A DNA stretch of 64,000 nt from Prevotella sp. GTDB taxonomy: Bacteria > Bacteroidota > Bacteroidia > Bacteroidales > Bacteroidaceae. Within the stretch, counting starts at the first letter, position 1. Every line of letters begins with the position of its first letter. The DNA lies in the NCBI GenBank assembly GCA_017557405.1, contig JAFYYV010000009.1, forward strand, positions 94,721 through 158,720, given 5' to 3'. The notes beneath the pieces are model-generated. The model was not told the origin of the DNA, ran no database searches, and saw nothing but the letters and a program-made list of their open reading frames with translations. The position numbers and the translations under genes are program-made. Below are positions 26,657 through 34,552 of this stretch, in pieces.

Positions 26657-29440
26657 ATGAAAAAACTTACCCTTCTTTCGCTGCTATCCCTGTTGATGAC
26701 AAGCGCGTTTGCCGTGAACACCAAGACTGTGGTCGAGCAGGTTTCGCAGGCGATAGTGCTGAACGATAATGTGGACTTCCACATCACTTCGGAAGAACCC
26801 TTCACAACGACAGGCAGTCTCGACATCAAGAACGTTGACCAGGCGGTCGTCATCTTCGACAATCTGCGTCCTAGCCAGGCTTTGGCTTATCTGGGATTCA
26901 TTACCATCGATGGCCAGAAGGCGGCGAACCGAGTGAATTGTTATTTGAAGATCTACAATCGTGGTGCCATCTTGATGCCTCATAGCCCCAACCTCAAGCC
27001 GCTGACCACCTACACCGAACCCAATTTCGAGGGTGAGTCGTGTTCCAACTACTCCATCGGGCACAACAACGGTTTTATGCGCACGCTCTCGGCAGCACAG
27101 CTGAACAATCGTATCAAGTCGTTCAAATTGAAGCGTGGCTACATGGTGACATTCTCCCTGCGTGATGAGGGGCGTGGCTACAGCCGCTGCTTCATTGCCG
27201 ACGACCGTGATATAGAGGTCAATCTGCCGCCATTGATGGCTGGCCGTGTGTCCTCCTATCGTCTTTTCCATTGGAACGACTGCAGTAAGTCGGGTATTGC
27301 CGACAACCTGAATCAGAGCGTCAACGCGCTGCTCCACACCACATGGAGTTACACTTGGAGCGCTGGCAGTAGCATGGGAACCGATTTCGAGTGCGTGCCC
27401 CACATGAACCACATCTATGGTCCGTCGGCCTCTGATTTGGGTAAGGCTGATTATTCCGCACATATCAAGACCGACAACGAGCCTGGCAACAGTGCCGATC
27501 CGAACCCCGCCACCGTTGATCAAGTGCTCGCACGTTGGGAAGACCTGATGCGCACGGGCAAACGACTCATGACACCCTCTTCCCACGATGGTTCCATCGG
27601 TTGGATGACCGCCTTTGTCGACTCCATTGACAAGCGTGGTTGGCGTTGCGACATTGTGGACGTTCACTCCTATTGGACCGAAGGCACTTACAACGGACTA
27701 GAGAACAACTGGTACAAGAAATACAAGCGACCCATCTGGATTTCGGAGTTCGTTTGGGGAGCATCGTGGAACAAGAATGGCATCTTCAGTACTGACGTCA
27801 ACTGGGATAACCCGACAGCTGCCGACCTGCAGTTGAACCTGACGAACATGTCGCGCATTCTGAACAACCTGAACAAATGGGGCTTCATCGAGCGATACGC
27901 CTATTGGAACGGTGAGCGCAACTGTTCGAAGATCTATATGAATGGCAAGCTGACACCGCTGGGTGAGTTCTATTCGAAGATGGACACGGGCGTGGGCTAC
28001 AATTCGGCTTACGAATACATTCCTTCTGCACCGCCCCTCACTGCACCGCGCATCATCACCTATTCGTTCACGCCCAGCACGCAGGTTTTCAAAATGACAT
28101 TCCGCGACAGCAATGGTGAGCTCAACGACGCTGTGTACGTGGAACGCAAGGTGGGCGATGGCCCGTGGGAGCCCATCTATACGGCTCAAATCTATGAGAA
28201 CGGATATACTTACTTGGTTACCGACACCATCACGAAGGGTGGCAATTATGCTTATCGCACCCACGCCAAGGCTTATAATGGCGCCAATTATTATTCGTCT
28301 GAGGTCTATAACATGATTGGAATGACCCAAGGAGAAGGCACCTTGCAATATGGCGATCTTACGACTTCAGTGTCCGACAACATCGTCAACTTCTTCTCGC
28401 AGCCCCTCGACAATCCGCCTGTGGTGGTCTTTGGAGGTCCTACCGTGAAGACGCTCACCACCTACCCTGTTGAGCAGGTGACAGAGGTGACCAAAGACGC
28501 CGATACTTATACCAGCTTCGGAGCCAAGATGATGACATGGACAGAATCGATTGATGAAACGCCGTTCACCGATGGAGCCGAAACGAGTTCTTATCTGGTC
28601 ATCGAGCCAGGTAATGGAAAGATAGGCGATCTGAACTACGAGGCTGGAATGGTGTCCGATGAAGAAGGAAACCTGTTGGGCGTGTCCACCGACCTGGTGG
28701 AAGTGAAGTTCAAGCAGCCGTTTGCTGAGGTTCCTGTGGTGATGGTCACGACCTATAACAACAAGAACAAATACCCCATTTCAGGTCGTGCGTTCGATGT
28801 GACAACCGAAGGCTTCAAGCTCATCGCTCGTCGCCAACATGGCTTGACTGGAACCATGCAACCTGTCAACTTCTCCTATTTCGCCATCAACAAGGGTGAG
28901 GGTGAGACACCCGAGGGCAAGAAGCTCACGGTCGGTGTGGAGGACCTGACCTTCAAGGGAGTGATGGTGCAGATACAATATGGTTCGACACTCACCAACC
29001 CCATTCCTTTCGTGCAACTTCAGAGTCAGAACCGCGATGCTGCCGGCATCATCCGAATCCAGATGCAAGACGATTCCTACATGCGTGTCAGGCTGCAATT
29101 CGACCCCAGTTCGCCCAATGGAACGATCAATCGCACAAATCCAGCCACCGAGGCTGTGGGATGGTTGGTGCTCAGCGACAATCCGACTGCCACCGCCATT
29201 CGCGACCTTGCCACTCCTGCAGGCCGTCGTTTGAACATCTGGCCCACCGTGGCCACGCATGCTGTAGCCGTGAAAGACGCCTCTGCCACCACAGCCAGCG
29301 TCTATTCTACGAGTGGCGCACGGTTGTTGACGGTCGATTTGGTGGAAGGACAAGCCACCATCGACATCACCTCGCTGCCAGCAGGTATCTACGTGGTGCG
29401 CACGAACGCCCAGCATAGCGGGAAGATTGTGAAGCGTTGA
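26657..29440 (+). CDS. secreted GH128/Asl1-like glycoside hydrolase with type IX secretion C-terminal domain
   Basis: 927 residues. Signal peptide of about 19 residues (MKKLTLLSLLSLLMTSAFA). Residues about 20-195 form a beta-rich region including TYTEPNFEGESCSNYSIGHNNGFM, which resembles a carbohydrate-binding or crystallin-like module. The catalytic (alpha/beta)8 region follows: LFHWNDC, IKTDNEPGN (E275, likely acid/base), DIVDVHSYW and PIWISEFVWGASW (E364, likely nucleophile), the layout of Asl1/GH128 enzymes, several of which cut beta-1,3-glucan. A fibronectin-like part and further beta domains follow. The last about 65 residues (VYSTSGARLLTVDL to IDITSLPAGIYVVRT) match a type A Por/T9SS sorting domain, so export to the cell surface by type IX secretion is predicted. 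Substrate is an inference. Confidence 0.78.
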   Translation: MKKLTLLSLLSLLMTSAFAVNTKTVVEQVSQAIVLNDNVDFHITSEEPFTTTGSLDIKNVDQAVVIFDNLRPSQALAYLGFITIDGQKAANRVNCYLKIYNRGAILMPHSPNLKPLTTYTEPNFEGESCSNYSIGHNNGFMRTLSAAQLNNRIKSFKLKRGYMVTFSLRDEGRGYSRCFIADDRDIEVNLPPLMAGRVSSYRLFHWNDCSKSGIADNLNQSVNALLHTTWSYTWSAGSSMGTDFECVPHMNHIYGPSASDLGKADYSAHIKTDNEPGNSADPNPATVDQVLARWEDLMRTGKRLMTPSSHDGSIGWMTAFVDSIDKRGWRCDIVDVHSYWTEGTYNGLENNWYKKYKRPIWISEFVWGASWNKNGIFSTDVNWDNPTAADLQLNLTNMSRILNNLNKWGFIERYAYWNGERNCSKIYMNGKLTPLGEFYSKMDTGVGYNSAYEYIPSAPPLTAPRIITYSFTPSTQVFKMTFRDSNGELNDAVYVERKVGDGPWEPIYTAQIYENGYTYLVTDTITKGGNYAYRTHAKAYNGANYYSSEVYNMIGMTQGEGTLQYGDLTTSVSDNIVNFFSQPLDNPPVVVFGGPTVKTLTTYPVEQVTEVTKDADTYTSFGAKMMTWTESIDETPFTDGAETSSYLVIEPGNGKIGDLNYEAGMVSDEEGNLLGVSTDLVEVKFKQPFAEVPVVMVTTYNNKNKYPISGRAFDVTTEGFKLIARRQHGLTGTMQPVNFSYFAINKGEGETPEGKKLTVGVEDLTFKGVMVQIQYGSTLTNPIPFVQLQSQNRDAAGIIRIQMQDDSYMRVRLQFDPSSPNGTINRTNPATEAVGWLVLSDNPTATAIRDLATPAGRRLNIWPTVATHAVAVKDASATTASVYSTSGARLLTVDLVEGQATIDITSLPAGIYVVRTNAQHSGKIVKR

Positions 29441-29481
29441 CCTTTCAACAGGAAAACAAAAGCAAAAACAAAGGAAAATGA

Positions 29482-29515
29482 AAGAAGGCCGCATCCCATC
29501 AGATGCGACCTTCTT
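29482..29515. terminator. bidirectional terminator between the GH128-like gene and tRNA-Lys
   Basis: AAGAAGGCCGCATC (29482-29495) pairs with GATGCGACCTTCTT (29502-29515), one mismatch, 6-nt loop, T-rich end. It can serve the plus-strand gene and the minus-strand tRNA, which ends at 29523. Confidence 0.78.
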
Positions 29516-29522
29516 GTTTGTG

Positions 29523-29595
29523 TGACTCGCTTGGGGCTCGAACCCAAGACCCCAACATTAAAAGTGTTGTGCTCTACCAACTGAGCTAGCGAGTC
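29523..29595 (-). tRNA. tRNA-Lys (TTT anticodon)
   Basis: A 73-nt cloverleaf on the minus strand. The acceptor arms GACTCGC/GCGAGTC pair perfectly, and A73 follows. The anticodon stem CAACA/TGTTG encloses CTTTTAA, giving anticodon TTT. The T arm includes GGGTTCGAGCCC. CCA is not encoded. Confidence 0.96.
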
Positions 29596-29633
29596 TCCCG
29601 TTATTTTTATGCCCTCATTTCTAAAAGCGAGTG

Positions 29634-29641
29634 CAAAGGTA
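29634..29641 (-). promoter_or_regulatory. -7 box before tRNA-Lys
   Basis: The minus strand reads TACCTTTG, 38 bp before the tRNA; no well-placed -33 seen. Confidence 0.5.
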
Positions 29642-29716
29642 CAACAAAAAGTTGAAAGGAGGCATATTTAATCGTTTGAAAAGCAGAATATTAAACAAAA
29701 TTAACAGGCAATTGCC

Positions 29717-30865
29717 CTAATCTGCCACTTCCTCCGTGTCAATCTCTTGGTTTTCCTCGCTTCCTTCTTGGTTCTTTTTCATCTCCAGCCGCAGGTCGAT
29801 TTCATGTTCTCGCGTCACATATCGTTGCCAATAAGCCATGATGAGGGTCGTGAGCGGCAGGGCGATAATCAGTCCGATGAAACCCAGCAAGGCGCCCCAG
29901 ATGGAGAGCGACAGCAGGAGGATGGCCGGGTTGAGCCCCATGGCCGTTCCCATGATTTTGGGAGTGACCACCATGTCGATGATGACCTGCACAATGGCAA
30001 ACACAGCCACAGCCATCGCCAGGATGGCCCAGAAGTTCTGACCCGTGTCAGCGGCTTTCAGCAGGGCGAGGAAAGCGGTCGGAATCAGTGCGAAGGTGTG
30101 CAGATAGGGCACAAGGTCGAGTATTCCGATGAGGATTCCCAAACCTATTGCCATCGGGAAGTCGATGATGGTGAAACCAATGCAGAAGAGAATGCCCATC
30201 GTGAGCGCCACGAGGCCCTGACCGCGGATGTAGTTGTTCAGCTCGCGCTCCACGTCCTTCATCAGCTCCGTCCAGAACGGGCGCGACTTCTTGGGGAATA
30301 TCTTGATCCAGTTGTTGGTCAGATACTCGTAGTCGAGCAGGATGAAGAACATATACAACAGGGTGATCAGCGAAGCCACGATGCTGATGACCACGCTCGC
30401 CGTGTGTCCTAAGAAGGAGAACAGCTTGGGCATGGCCGTCTGCAGGGCATCCGTAAAATCCTTGCTTTTGAAGAAGTCGGTGATGGCCGTCTGGTTTTCC
30501 TTCACCCAGTTGTTGATGGTCTCCGGAATGCTTGTGATGTGGGTGGTCGACTGGATGTATTTCGTTGACAGCTCCACCAGCTTCTGGAATTGCTCAATCA
30601 TGGGCGGTATGATGAGCCAAATCACACCCGTGATGATGGCGATGACGGCGATGAGCGTGATGAGGATGCTCACCACACGGTTGCGCACGTGCATCTTGTC
30701 TTGCACGAACTTCACGGCAGGGTAGAGCAGATAGGCCAGGAACCACGCGATGAAGAACGGCAACAGCACGCTGCTGAGGCGATTCACCAGGAACAGAACT
30801 CCAAAGATGAGCAATCCTATTCCTACCCATCTCACTAATTTGTCGAATGTGATTTTTTCTTGCAT
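29717..30865 (-). CDS. AI-2E family transporter (PerM/YdiK type)
   Basis: 382 residues with about eight membrane helices. The N-terminal part has IGLLIFGVLFLVNRLSSVLLPFFIAWFLAYLLYPAVKFVQDKMHVRN, then a soluble helical loop (about 85-150). Conserved C-terminal blocks are GQGLVALTMGILFCIGFTIIDFPMAIGLGILIGILDLVPYLH and GTAMGLNPAILLLSLSIWGALLGFIGLIIALPLTTLI. Family members include the E. coli autoinducer-2 exporter TqsA and sodium/proton antiporters, so the substrate is uncertain. The last about 20 residues are acidic (EEVAD end). Confidence 0.9.
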   Translation of the reverse strand: MQEKITFDKLVRWVGIGLLIFGVLFLVNRLSSVLLPFFIAWFLAYLLYPAVKFVQDKMHVRNRVVSILITLIAVIAIITGVIWLIIPPMIEQFQKLVELSTKYIQSTTHITSIPETINNWVKENQTAITDFFKSKDFTDALQTAMPKLFSFLGHTASVVISIVASLITLLYMFFILLDYEYLTNNWIKIFPKKSRPFWTELMKDVERELNNYIRGQGLVALTMGILFCIGFTIIDFPMAIGLGILIGILDLVPYLHTFALIPTAFLALLKAADTGQNFWAILAMAVAVFAIVQVIIDMVVTPKIMGTAMGLNPAILLLSLSIWGALLGFIGLIIALPLTTLIMAYWQRYVTREHEIDLRLEMKKNQEGSEENQEIDTEEVAD

Positions 30866-30914
30866 TGGTCGTCGATTAGCGATTCAACTCATGTGTTGTG
30901 GGACGTTGAGGCCG

Positions 30915-31496
30915 TTATTCCTCACTTCCCACGGCGGCTTTGTAGCACTCACGGCAGAGGGGCTCATATTCCTGTGTCTCGCCCAGCAACACCCGTTTGT
31001 CGCCCGGTACCAGACGGTGGCTCACATAGGCCAGATTGCCGCATTTCACGCAGATGGCATGCACCTTGGTCACGTCGTCGGCAATGGCGCACAAGGCAGG
31101 CATAGGGCCAAACGGCTTTCCACGGAAGTCCATGTCGAGACCTGCCACGATGACGCGCACGCCACGGTTAGCCAACTCGTTGCAGACGTCAACAAGACCC
31201 TCGTCCATGAACTGAGCCTCGTCAATGCCCACCACCTCGATGTCGGCCGACAGCAGCAATATTGCCGATGAATGCTCGACAGGCGTGGACGGGATGGCGT
31301 TCTGGTCGTGGCTCACCACGTCGGCATCTGAATAGCGGGTGTCGATGGTCGGTTTGAAAATCTCCACCTTCTGTTTGGCGAACTTCGCCCGCTTCAATCT
31401 TCGGATGAGTTCTTCGGTCTTGCCCGAGAACATCGACCCGCACACCACTTCAATTCTTCCGGGTCGGTGTGGCTCCCCTGCTAAATTTCCTATCAT
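30915..31496 (-). CDS. tdk: thymidine kinase
   Basis: 193 residues from the ATG at 31496; a frame extended 13 codons upstream would include the promoter. P-loop [14 protein letters not shown], the DEAQF-type motif [14 protein letters not shown], and the lasso/zinc cysteines in CVKCG and [19 protein letters not shown] is the usual C-terminal block of type II thymidine kinases. It phosphorylates thymidine (and deoxyuridine) for salvage. The start codon lies only about 8 bp after the promoter box, so the transcript may be almost leaderless. Confidence 0.95.
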   Translation of the reverse strand: MIGNLAGEPHRPGRIEVVCGSMFSGKTEELIRRLKRAKFAKQKVEIFKPTIDTRYSDADVVSHDQNAIPSTPVEHSSAILLLSADIEVVGIDEAQFMDEGLVDVCNELANRGVRVIVAGLDMDFRGKPFGPMPALCAIADDVTKVHAICVKCGNLAYVSHRLVPGDKRVLLGETQEYEPLCRECYKAAVGSEE

Positions 31497-31504
31497 ATTG
31501 TTTG

Positions 31505-31535
31505 CAAAAATACAAAGACGTTTTAAAAATTGCAA
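31505..31535 (-). promoter_or_regulatory. promoter of tdk
   Basis: On the minus strand TTG (31533-31535), 20-bp spacer, TATTTTTG (31505-31512). It stands back to back with the rsmI promoter at 31553. Confidence 0.72.
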
Positions 31536-31552
31536 AGAAATAGAGTGTTTTT

Positions 31553-31583
31553 TTGCAAGTAAAGATTATTTAACCTATATTTG
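31553..31583 (+). promoter_or_regulatory. promoter of rsmI
   Basis: TTG (31553-31555), 20-bp spacer, TATATTTG (31576-31583); the ATG follows after only 9 bp. Confidence 0.75.
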
Positions 31584-31592
31584 TCCCCTGTT

Positions 31593-32288
31593 ATGGGCAT
31601 ATTGTACATTGTACCCACCCCCGTGGGCAATATGGAGGACATGACGCTACGCGCCATTCGCGTCTTGAAAGAGGCCGATGTGGTGTTGGCAGAAGACACC
31701 CGCACGTCGGGCATTCTGTTGAAACACTTCGACATTCAGCAGCATCTGATGTCGCACCACAAGTTCAACGAGCATGGCACCGCTTCGGGCATCGTCGAGC
31801 GGCTGAAGGCTGGACAGACAGTGGCCCTCATTAGCGACGCCGGCACCCCAGGCATCAGCGACCCAGGTTTCTTCCTCGTGCGTGAGGCCGTCAAGGCTGG
31901 CATAGAGGTGCAGACGTTGCCTGGTCCCACGGCTTGCATACCCGCCCTCGTGTCGTCAGGATTGCCCTGCGACCGCTTTTGCTTCGAAGGCTTCCTGCCC
32001 CAGAAGAAAGGACGGCAGACCCATCTCGAGTCGTTGCGCGAAGAGCCTCGCACCATGGTGTTCTACGAATCGCCCTACCGGCTGTTGAAGACCCTCCAGC
32101 AATTGGCCGACGTCATGGGTGGCGAGCGTCAGGTGAGCGTATGTCGGGAGATCTCAAAAGTGCACGAAGAGAGCGTTCGCGGAACGCTAGATGAGGTCAT
32201 TGCCCATTTCACACAGACCGAGCCACGCGGCGAGATTGTCATCGTGCTGGCAGGATGTGGCAAGAAAGAGAAAACAAAAACCAAATAA
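31593..32288 (+). CDS. rsmI: 16S rRNA (cytidine-1402-2'-O)-methyltransferase
   Basis: 231 residues from the ATG at 31593. The SAM-dependent tetrapyrrole-methylase-like fold is clear: ILYIVPTPVGNMEDMTLRAIRVLKEADVVLAEDTRTSGILL at the N-terminus, VALISDAGTPGISDPGFFLVREA, VQTLPGPTACIPALVSSGLPCDRFCFEGFLP and RTMVFYESPYRLLKTLQ. It methylates C1402 at the ribosomal P site. Length is slightly below E. coli RsmI (286), lacking the C-terminal extension, as usual in Bacteroidetes. Confidence 0.95.
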   Translation: MGILYIVPTPVGNMEDMTLRAIRVLKEADVVLAEDTRTSGILLKHFDIQQHLMSHHKFNEHGTASGIVERLKAGQTVALISDAGTPGISDPGFFLVREAVKAGIEVQTLPGPTACIPALVSSGLPCDRFCFEGFLPQKKGRQTHLESLREEPRTMVFYESPYRLLKTLQQLADVMGGERQVSVCREISKVHEESVRGTLDEVIAHFTQTEPRGEIVIVLAGCGKKEKTKTK

Positions 32289-32301
32289 GAAAAAAAAGAT
32301 T

Positions 32302-33159
32302 ATGAAGAAATTGTTTTTTGTGGCAGCAGCATTGTTGATGCTCGTTGCAACAGGTTGTAAAGAGGATCAGCGCCAACAGGCAGCCCTGGCCGAATCGTCA
32401 CAGGTCGACTCTCTGGAGCGTATCATTTCCCAGAAGGACAATGAGATCAACGACATGATGTCCACGCTGAACCAGATCCAGCAGGGATTTCGTGAAATCA
32501 CCGAGGCCGAGAACCGTGTGACCATCGCCAAGGATGGTGAGCGTGCCGACAAGGCTCAGCAAATCCGCGAGAACATGAAGTTCATCGCCAACACCATGAA
32601 GCAGAACCGCGACCTCATCAACAAGCTTCGCCAGCAGGTGCGCGAGAGTTCAGTGAAGAGCGACCAGCTGAAGAACACCATCGAAGAGATGATCAAGCAG
32701 CTCGAGGAGAAAGACAAGCAGCTCGAGCAGCTGCGCGCTGAGCTCAACACCAAGGACATCCACATCGCCGAGCTCGACGAAACCATCACCAACCTCAACA
32801 CCAACGTCACCACGCTGACCGAGGACAACCAGCAGAAGTCGCAGACCATCAGCACGCAGGACAAGCAGCTCAACACCGCTTGGTTCGTCTTCGGCACCAA
32901 GAAGGAGCTCAAAGAGCAGCGCATCCTTGACGGCGACCGCGTCTTGCAGGCCAACTTCAACAAGAGCTACTTCACGAAGATTGACATCCGCGTTGACAAG
33001 GAAATCAAACTCTATTCGAAGTGGGCGAAGATTCTCACCTCGCACCCCGCCAGCAGCTATACCTTGCAGCAGGACGCCAACAAGCAGTACGTGCTTCGCA
33101 TCACCAACCCCCAGATCTTCTGGTCCACCAGCAAGTATCTCGTTGTCATGGTGAAGTAA
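32302..33159 (+). CDS. coiled-coil lipoprotein of unknown function
   Basis: 285 residues from the ATG at 32302, 13 bp after rsmI. Signal peptide with lipobox LVATGC (Cys19). Residues about 30-190 form a long heptad coiled coil rich in Glu, Lys, Gln and Asn (IISQKDNEINDMMSTLNQIQQG; IEEMIKQLEEKDKQLEQLRAEL; ITNLNTNVTTLTEDNQ). The last about 90 residues form a compact beta-rich domain (NTAWFVFGTKKELKEQRILDGDRVLQANFNKSYFTKIDIR, SSYTLQQDANKQYVLRITNPQIFWSTSKYLVVMVK). Similar lipoproteins occur in Bacteroidales. A structural envelope role is a guess. Confidence 0.82.
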   Translation: MKKLFFVAAALLMLVATGCKEDQRQQAALAESSQVDSLERIISQKDNEINDMMSTLNQIQQGFREITEAENRVTIAKDGERADKAQQIRENMKFIANTMKQNRDLINKLRQQVRESSVKSDQLKNTIEEMIKQLEEKDKQLEQLRAELNTKDIHIAELDETITNLNTNVTTLTEDNQQKSQTISTQDKQLNTAWFVFGTKKELKEQRILDGDRVLQANFNKSYFTKIDIRVDKEIKLYSKWAKILTSHPASSYTLQQDANKQYVLRITNPQIFWSTSKYLVVMVK

Positions 33160-33207
33160 ACAACATTGTCATTAATCGATTATAGTTTAAAATATTCACT
33201 TAAAAAC

Positions 33208-33240
33208 AATAAGGGTGCTCACATGAGCACCCTTATTTGT
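33208..33240 (+). terminator. terminator after the coiled-coil lipoprotein gene
   Basis: AATAAGGGTGCTC (33208-33220) and GAGCACCCTTATT (33225-33237) form a perfect 13-bp stem with a 4-nt loop; moderately T-rich at the end. Confidence 0.85.
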
Positions 33241-33241
33241 T

Positions 33242-33619
33242 AAATAAATTCTGAATTTTGGTGCCACGAGAAGGCCAACGTTTTGAAAAAATCTTCCTCG
33301 TGGGCAAATACGCGAGTTTTGAGCGTTTTTGGAAATCGTTGATAATCAGTGGTTTCCGTTTCCTTTACATTATATAGCGTTGTCAGAGCTATGCAATGAC
33401 CTTGTCAAAGCTATGGAATGAGCTTGTCATAGCTATGCTTTGAGGGTGTCAGATGCCACAAGTAAGCGTGTCAAAGCATAGCTATGAGCGCCTCAGGTGC
33501 CACATGTGACAATTTCCTATGTGGGAAATGAGGAAATTGGAAAGAAAAAGTCGTTTTCTCACTCCATTTTTTTTCTAGATTGAACGAAAAAGTCAACAAC
33601 TTTTTGTCGTGTTTTTTCA
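33242..33619. repeat. about 380-bp intergenic element, copy A (contains array locus 3)
   Basis: Aligned by eye with 55115-55494 read in reverse, this block has the same parts in the same order. They are AAATAAATTCTGAATT (33242-33257); hairpin 1 with arms CCACGAG (33264-33270) and CTCGTGG (33297-33303); a conserved AAATACGCG; hairpin 2 (33331-33357); a CTTTACAT stretch; the 22-nt array (33383-33531); a poorly conserved part; and a conserved right end from TTTTCTAGATT (33571) to TTTTTTCA (33619) containing ACGAAAAAGTC and TTTTGTCGTG. It fills the space between two convergent genes and has no coding potential that I can support. Confidence 0.85.
33383..33531. repeat. 22-nt periodic palindrome array, locus 3 (7 units)
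   Basis: Seven 17-nt cores start at 33383, 33405, 33427, 33449, 33471, 33493 and 33515, exactly 22 nt apart. Examples: TCAGAGCTATGCAATGA, TCATAGCTATGCTTTGA, TCAGATGCCACAAGTAA, TCAAAGCATAGCTATGA, TCAGGTGCCACATGTGA; the last is degenerate, TCCTATGTGGGAAATGA. Both centre words (CTATG/CATAG and GCCAC/GTGGC) occur in the same array. An in-phase degenerate unit at 33361 (TCCTTTACATTATATAG) is also conserved in copy B. Confidence 0.9.
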
Positions 33620-33639
33620 TCGCTATGGAATATCGTCCT

Positions 33640-34074
33640 TTATCTCTTTTCCTTGAAGAACTGTTGCATGAGGGATTTGCATTCTTCTTCGAGGACTCCG
33701 CGGGTGACGGTGCATTTGGGATGGAGGGCGTGGGGAGCGTAGCGCTGGAAGCCTCGTTTCTCGTCGTCGGCTCCATAGACGAGGCGGCCTATCTGTGCCC
33801 ATCCGATGGCTCCGGCGCACATGGTGCAGGGCTCGACAGTGACGTAGAGGGTGCATTGGGGCAGGTATTTACCTCCGAGTTGGTTGGCTGCCATGGTGAT
33901 GGCTTGCATCTCGGCATGGGCGGTGACATCGATGAGGGTCTCGGTGAGGTTGTGGGCGCGTGCGATAATGCGGTCGCCGCACACGATGACGGCTCCGATG
34001 GGAATCTCGCCAGCGGCGCCTGCGGCTCGAGCCTCTTCAAGGGCTTTGCGCATGTATTGTTCGTCGAGGTCCAT
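33640..34074 (-). CDS. tadA: tRNA-specific adenosine deaminase
   Basis: 144 residues of the cytidine-deaminase fold. The zinc and catalytic motif is HAEMQAI (H53, E55), with PCTMCAGAI (C83, C86) completing the site. The N-terminal MRKALEEARAAGAAGEIPIGAVIV and the C-terminal LMQQFFKEKR agree with TadA. It converts A34 to inosine in tRNA-Arg(ACG). A related purine or guanine deaminase would be the alternative, but the TadA C-terminus favours this call. Confidence 0.92.
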   Translation of the reverse strand: MDLDEQYMRKALEEARAAGAAGEIPIGAVIVCGDRIIARAHNLTETLIDVTAHAEMQAITMAANQLGGKYLPQCTLYVTVEPCTMCAGAIGWAQIGRLVYGADDEKRGFQRYAPHALHPKCTVTRGVLEEECKSLMQQFFKEKR

Positions 34075-34552
34075 ATAATTAATTTTTAATTTACAATTTA
34101 CAATTTACAATTTAAAATTTATTGGACGATTTTACGATTTCACTATTTCACGGGCTAACGTCCCTTTAACTCCTTTTTAACCATTCCCCTCACTTCCTAC
34201 TCCCCCCTTTTGGGAAAGGCTACGGGTAGGCGAGCCTTGCTCGGGAATGAGGATGGGAGGGGGCTTCCTTTTTTATTCTAACGCGCGCGAGGCGTCAGTA
34301 TTGTGTGGAAAAATGAGATCTGACGGAAAAAGTTGCAAAAAATGCCTCGGTTTTGCAAAAATAGTAGTAAATTTGTAAGCGAAACAGAAGGAAAGAGTAT
34401 AAAGAGCATAAAGTGGAGTGGAAGAGTATAAAGGGACATTAGCCCCAGATAATGAGATAAAAGGGTATTCTCTTACCTCTCACCTCTTAATTCTTACCTC
34501 TAAGATTTTAATCTTACCAACTTAGAAACTCAAAAACTTATAAACTTAAATA
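34075..34552. other. 478-bp gene-free region with low-complexity sequence and a distant inverted repeat
   Basis: Next to tadA are three heptamer copies of AATTTAC (34086-34115 region). A 17-nt sequence GGGCTAACGTCCCTTTA (34152-34168) recurs inverted as TAAAGGGACATTAGCCC (34429-34445), 16 of 17 matching. Between them are C-rich and G-rich tracts, a TAAATTTG box (34368-34375) that could be a weak -7 element for the GH95 gene, and repeats of AGAGTATAAAG. No open frame here is convincing. Confidence 0.6.
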
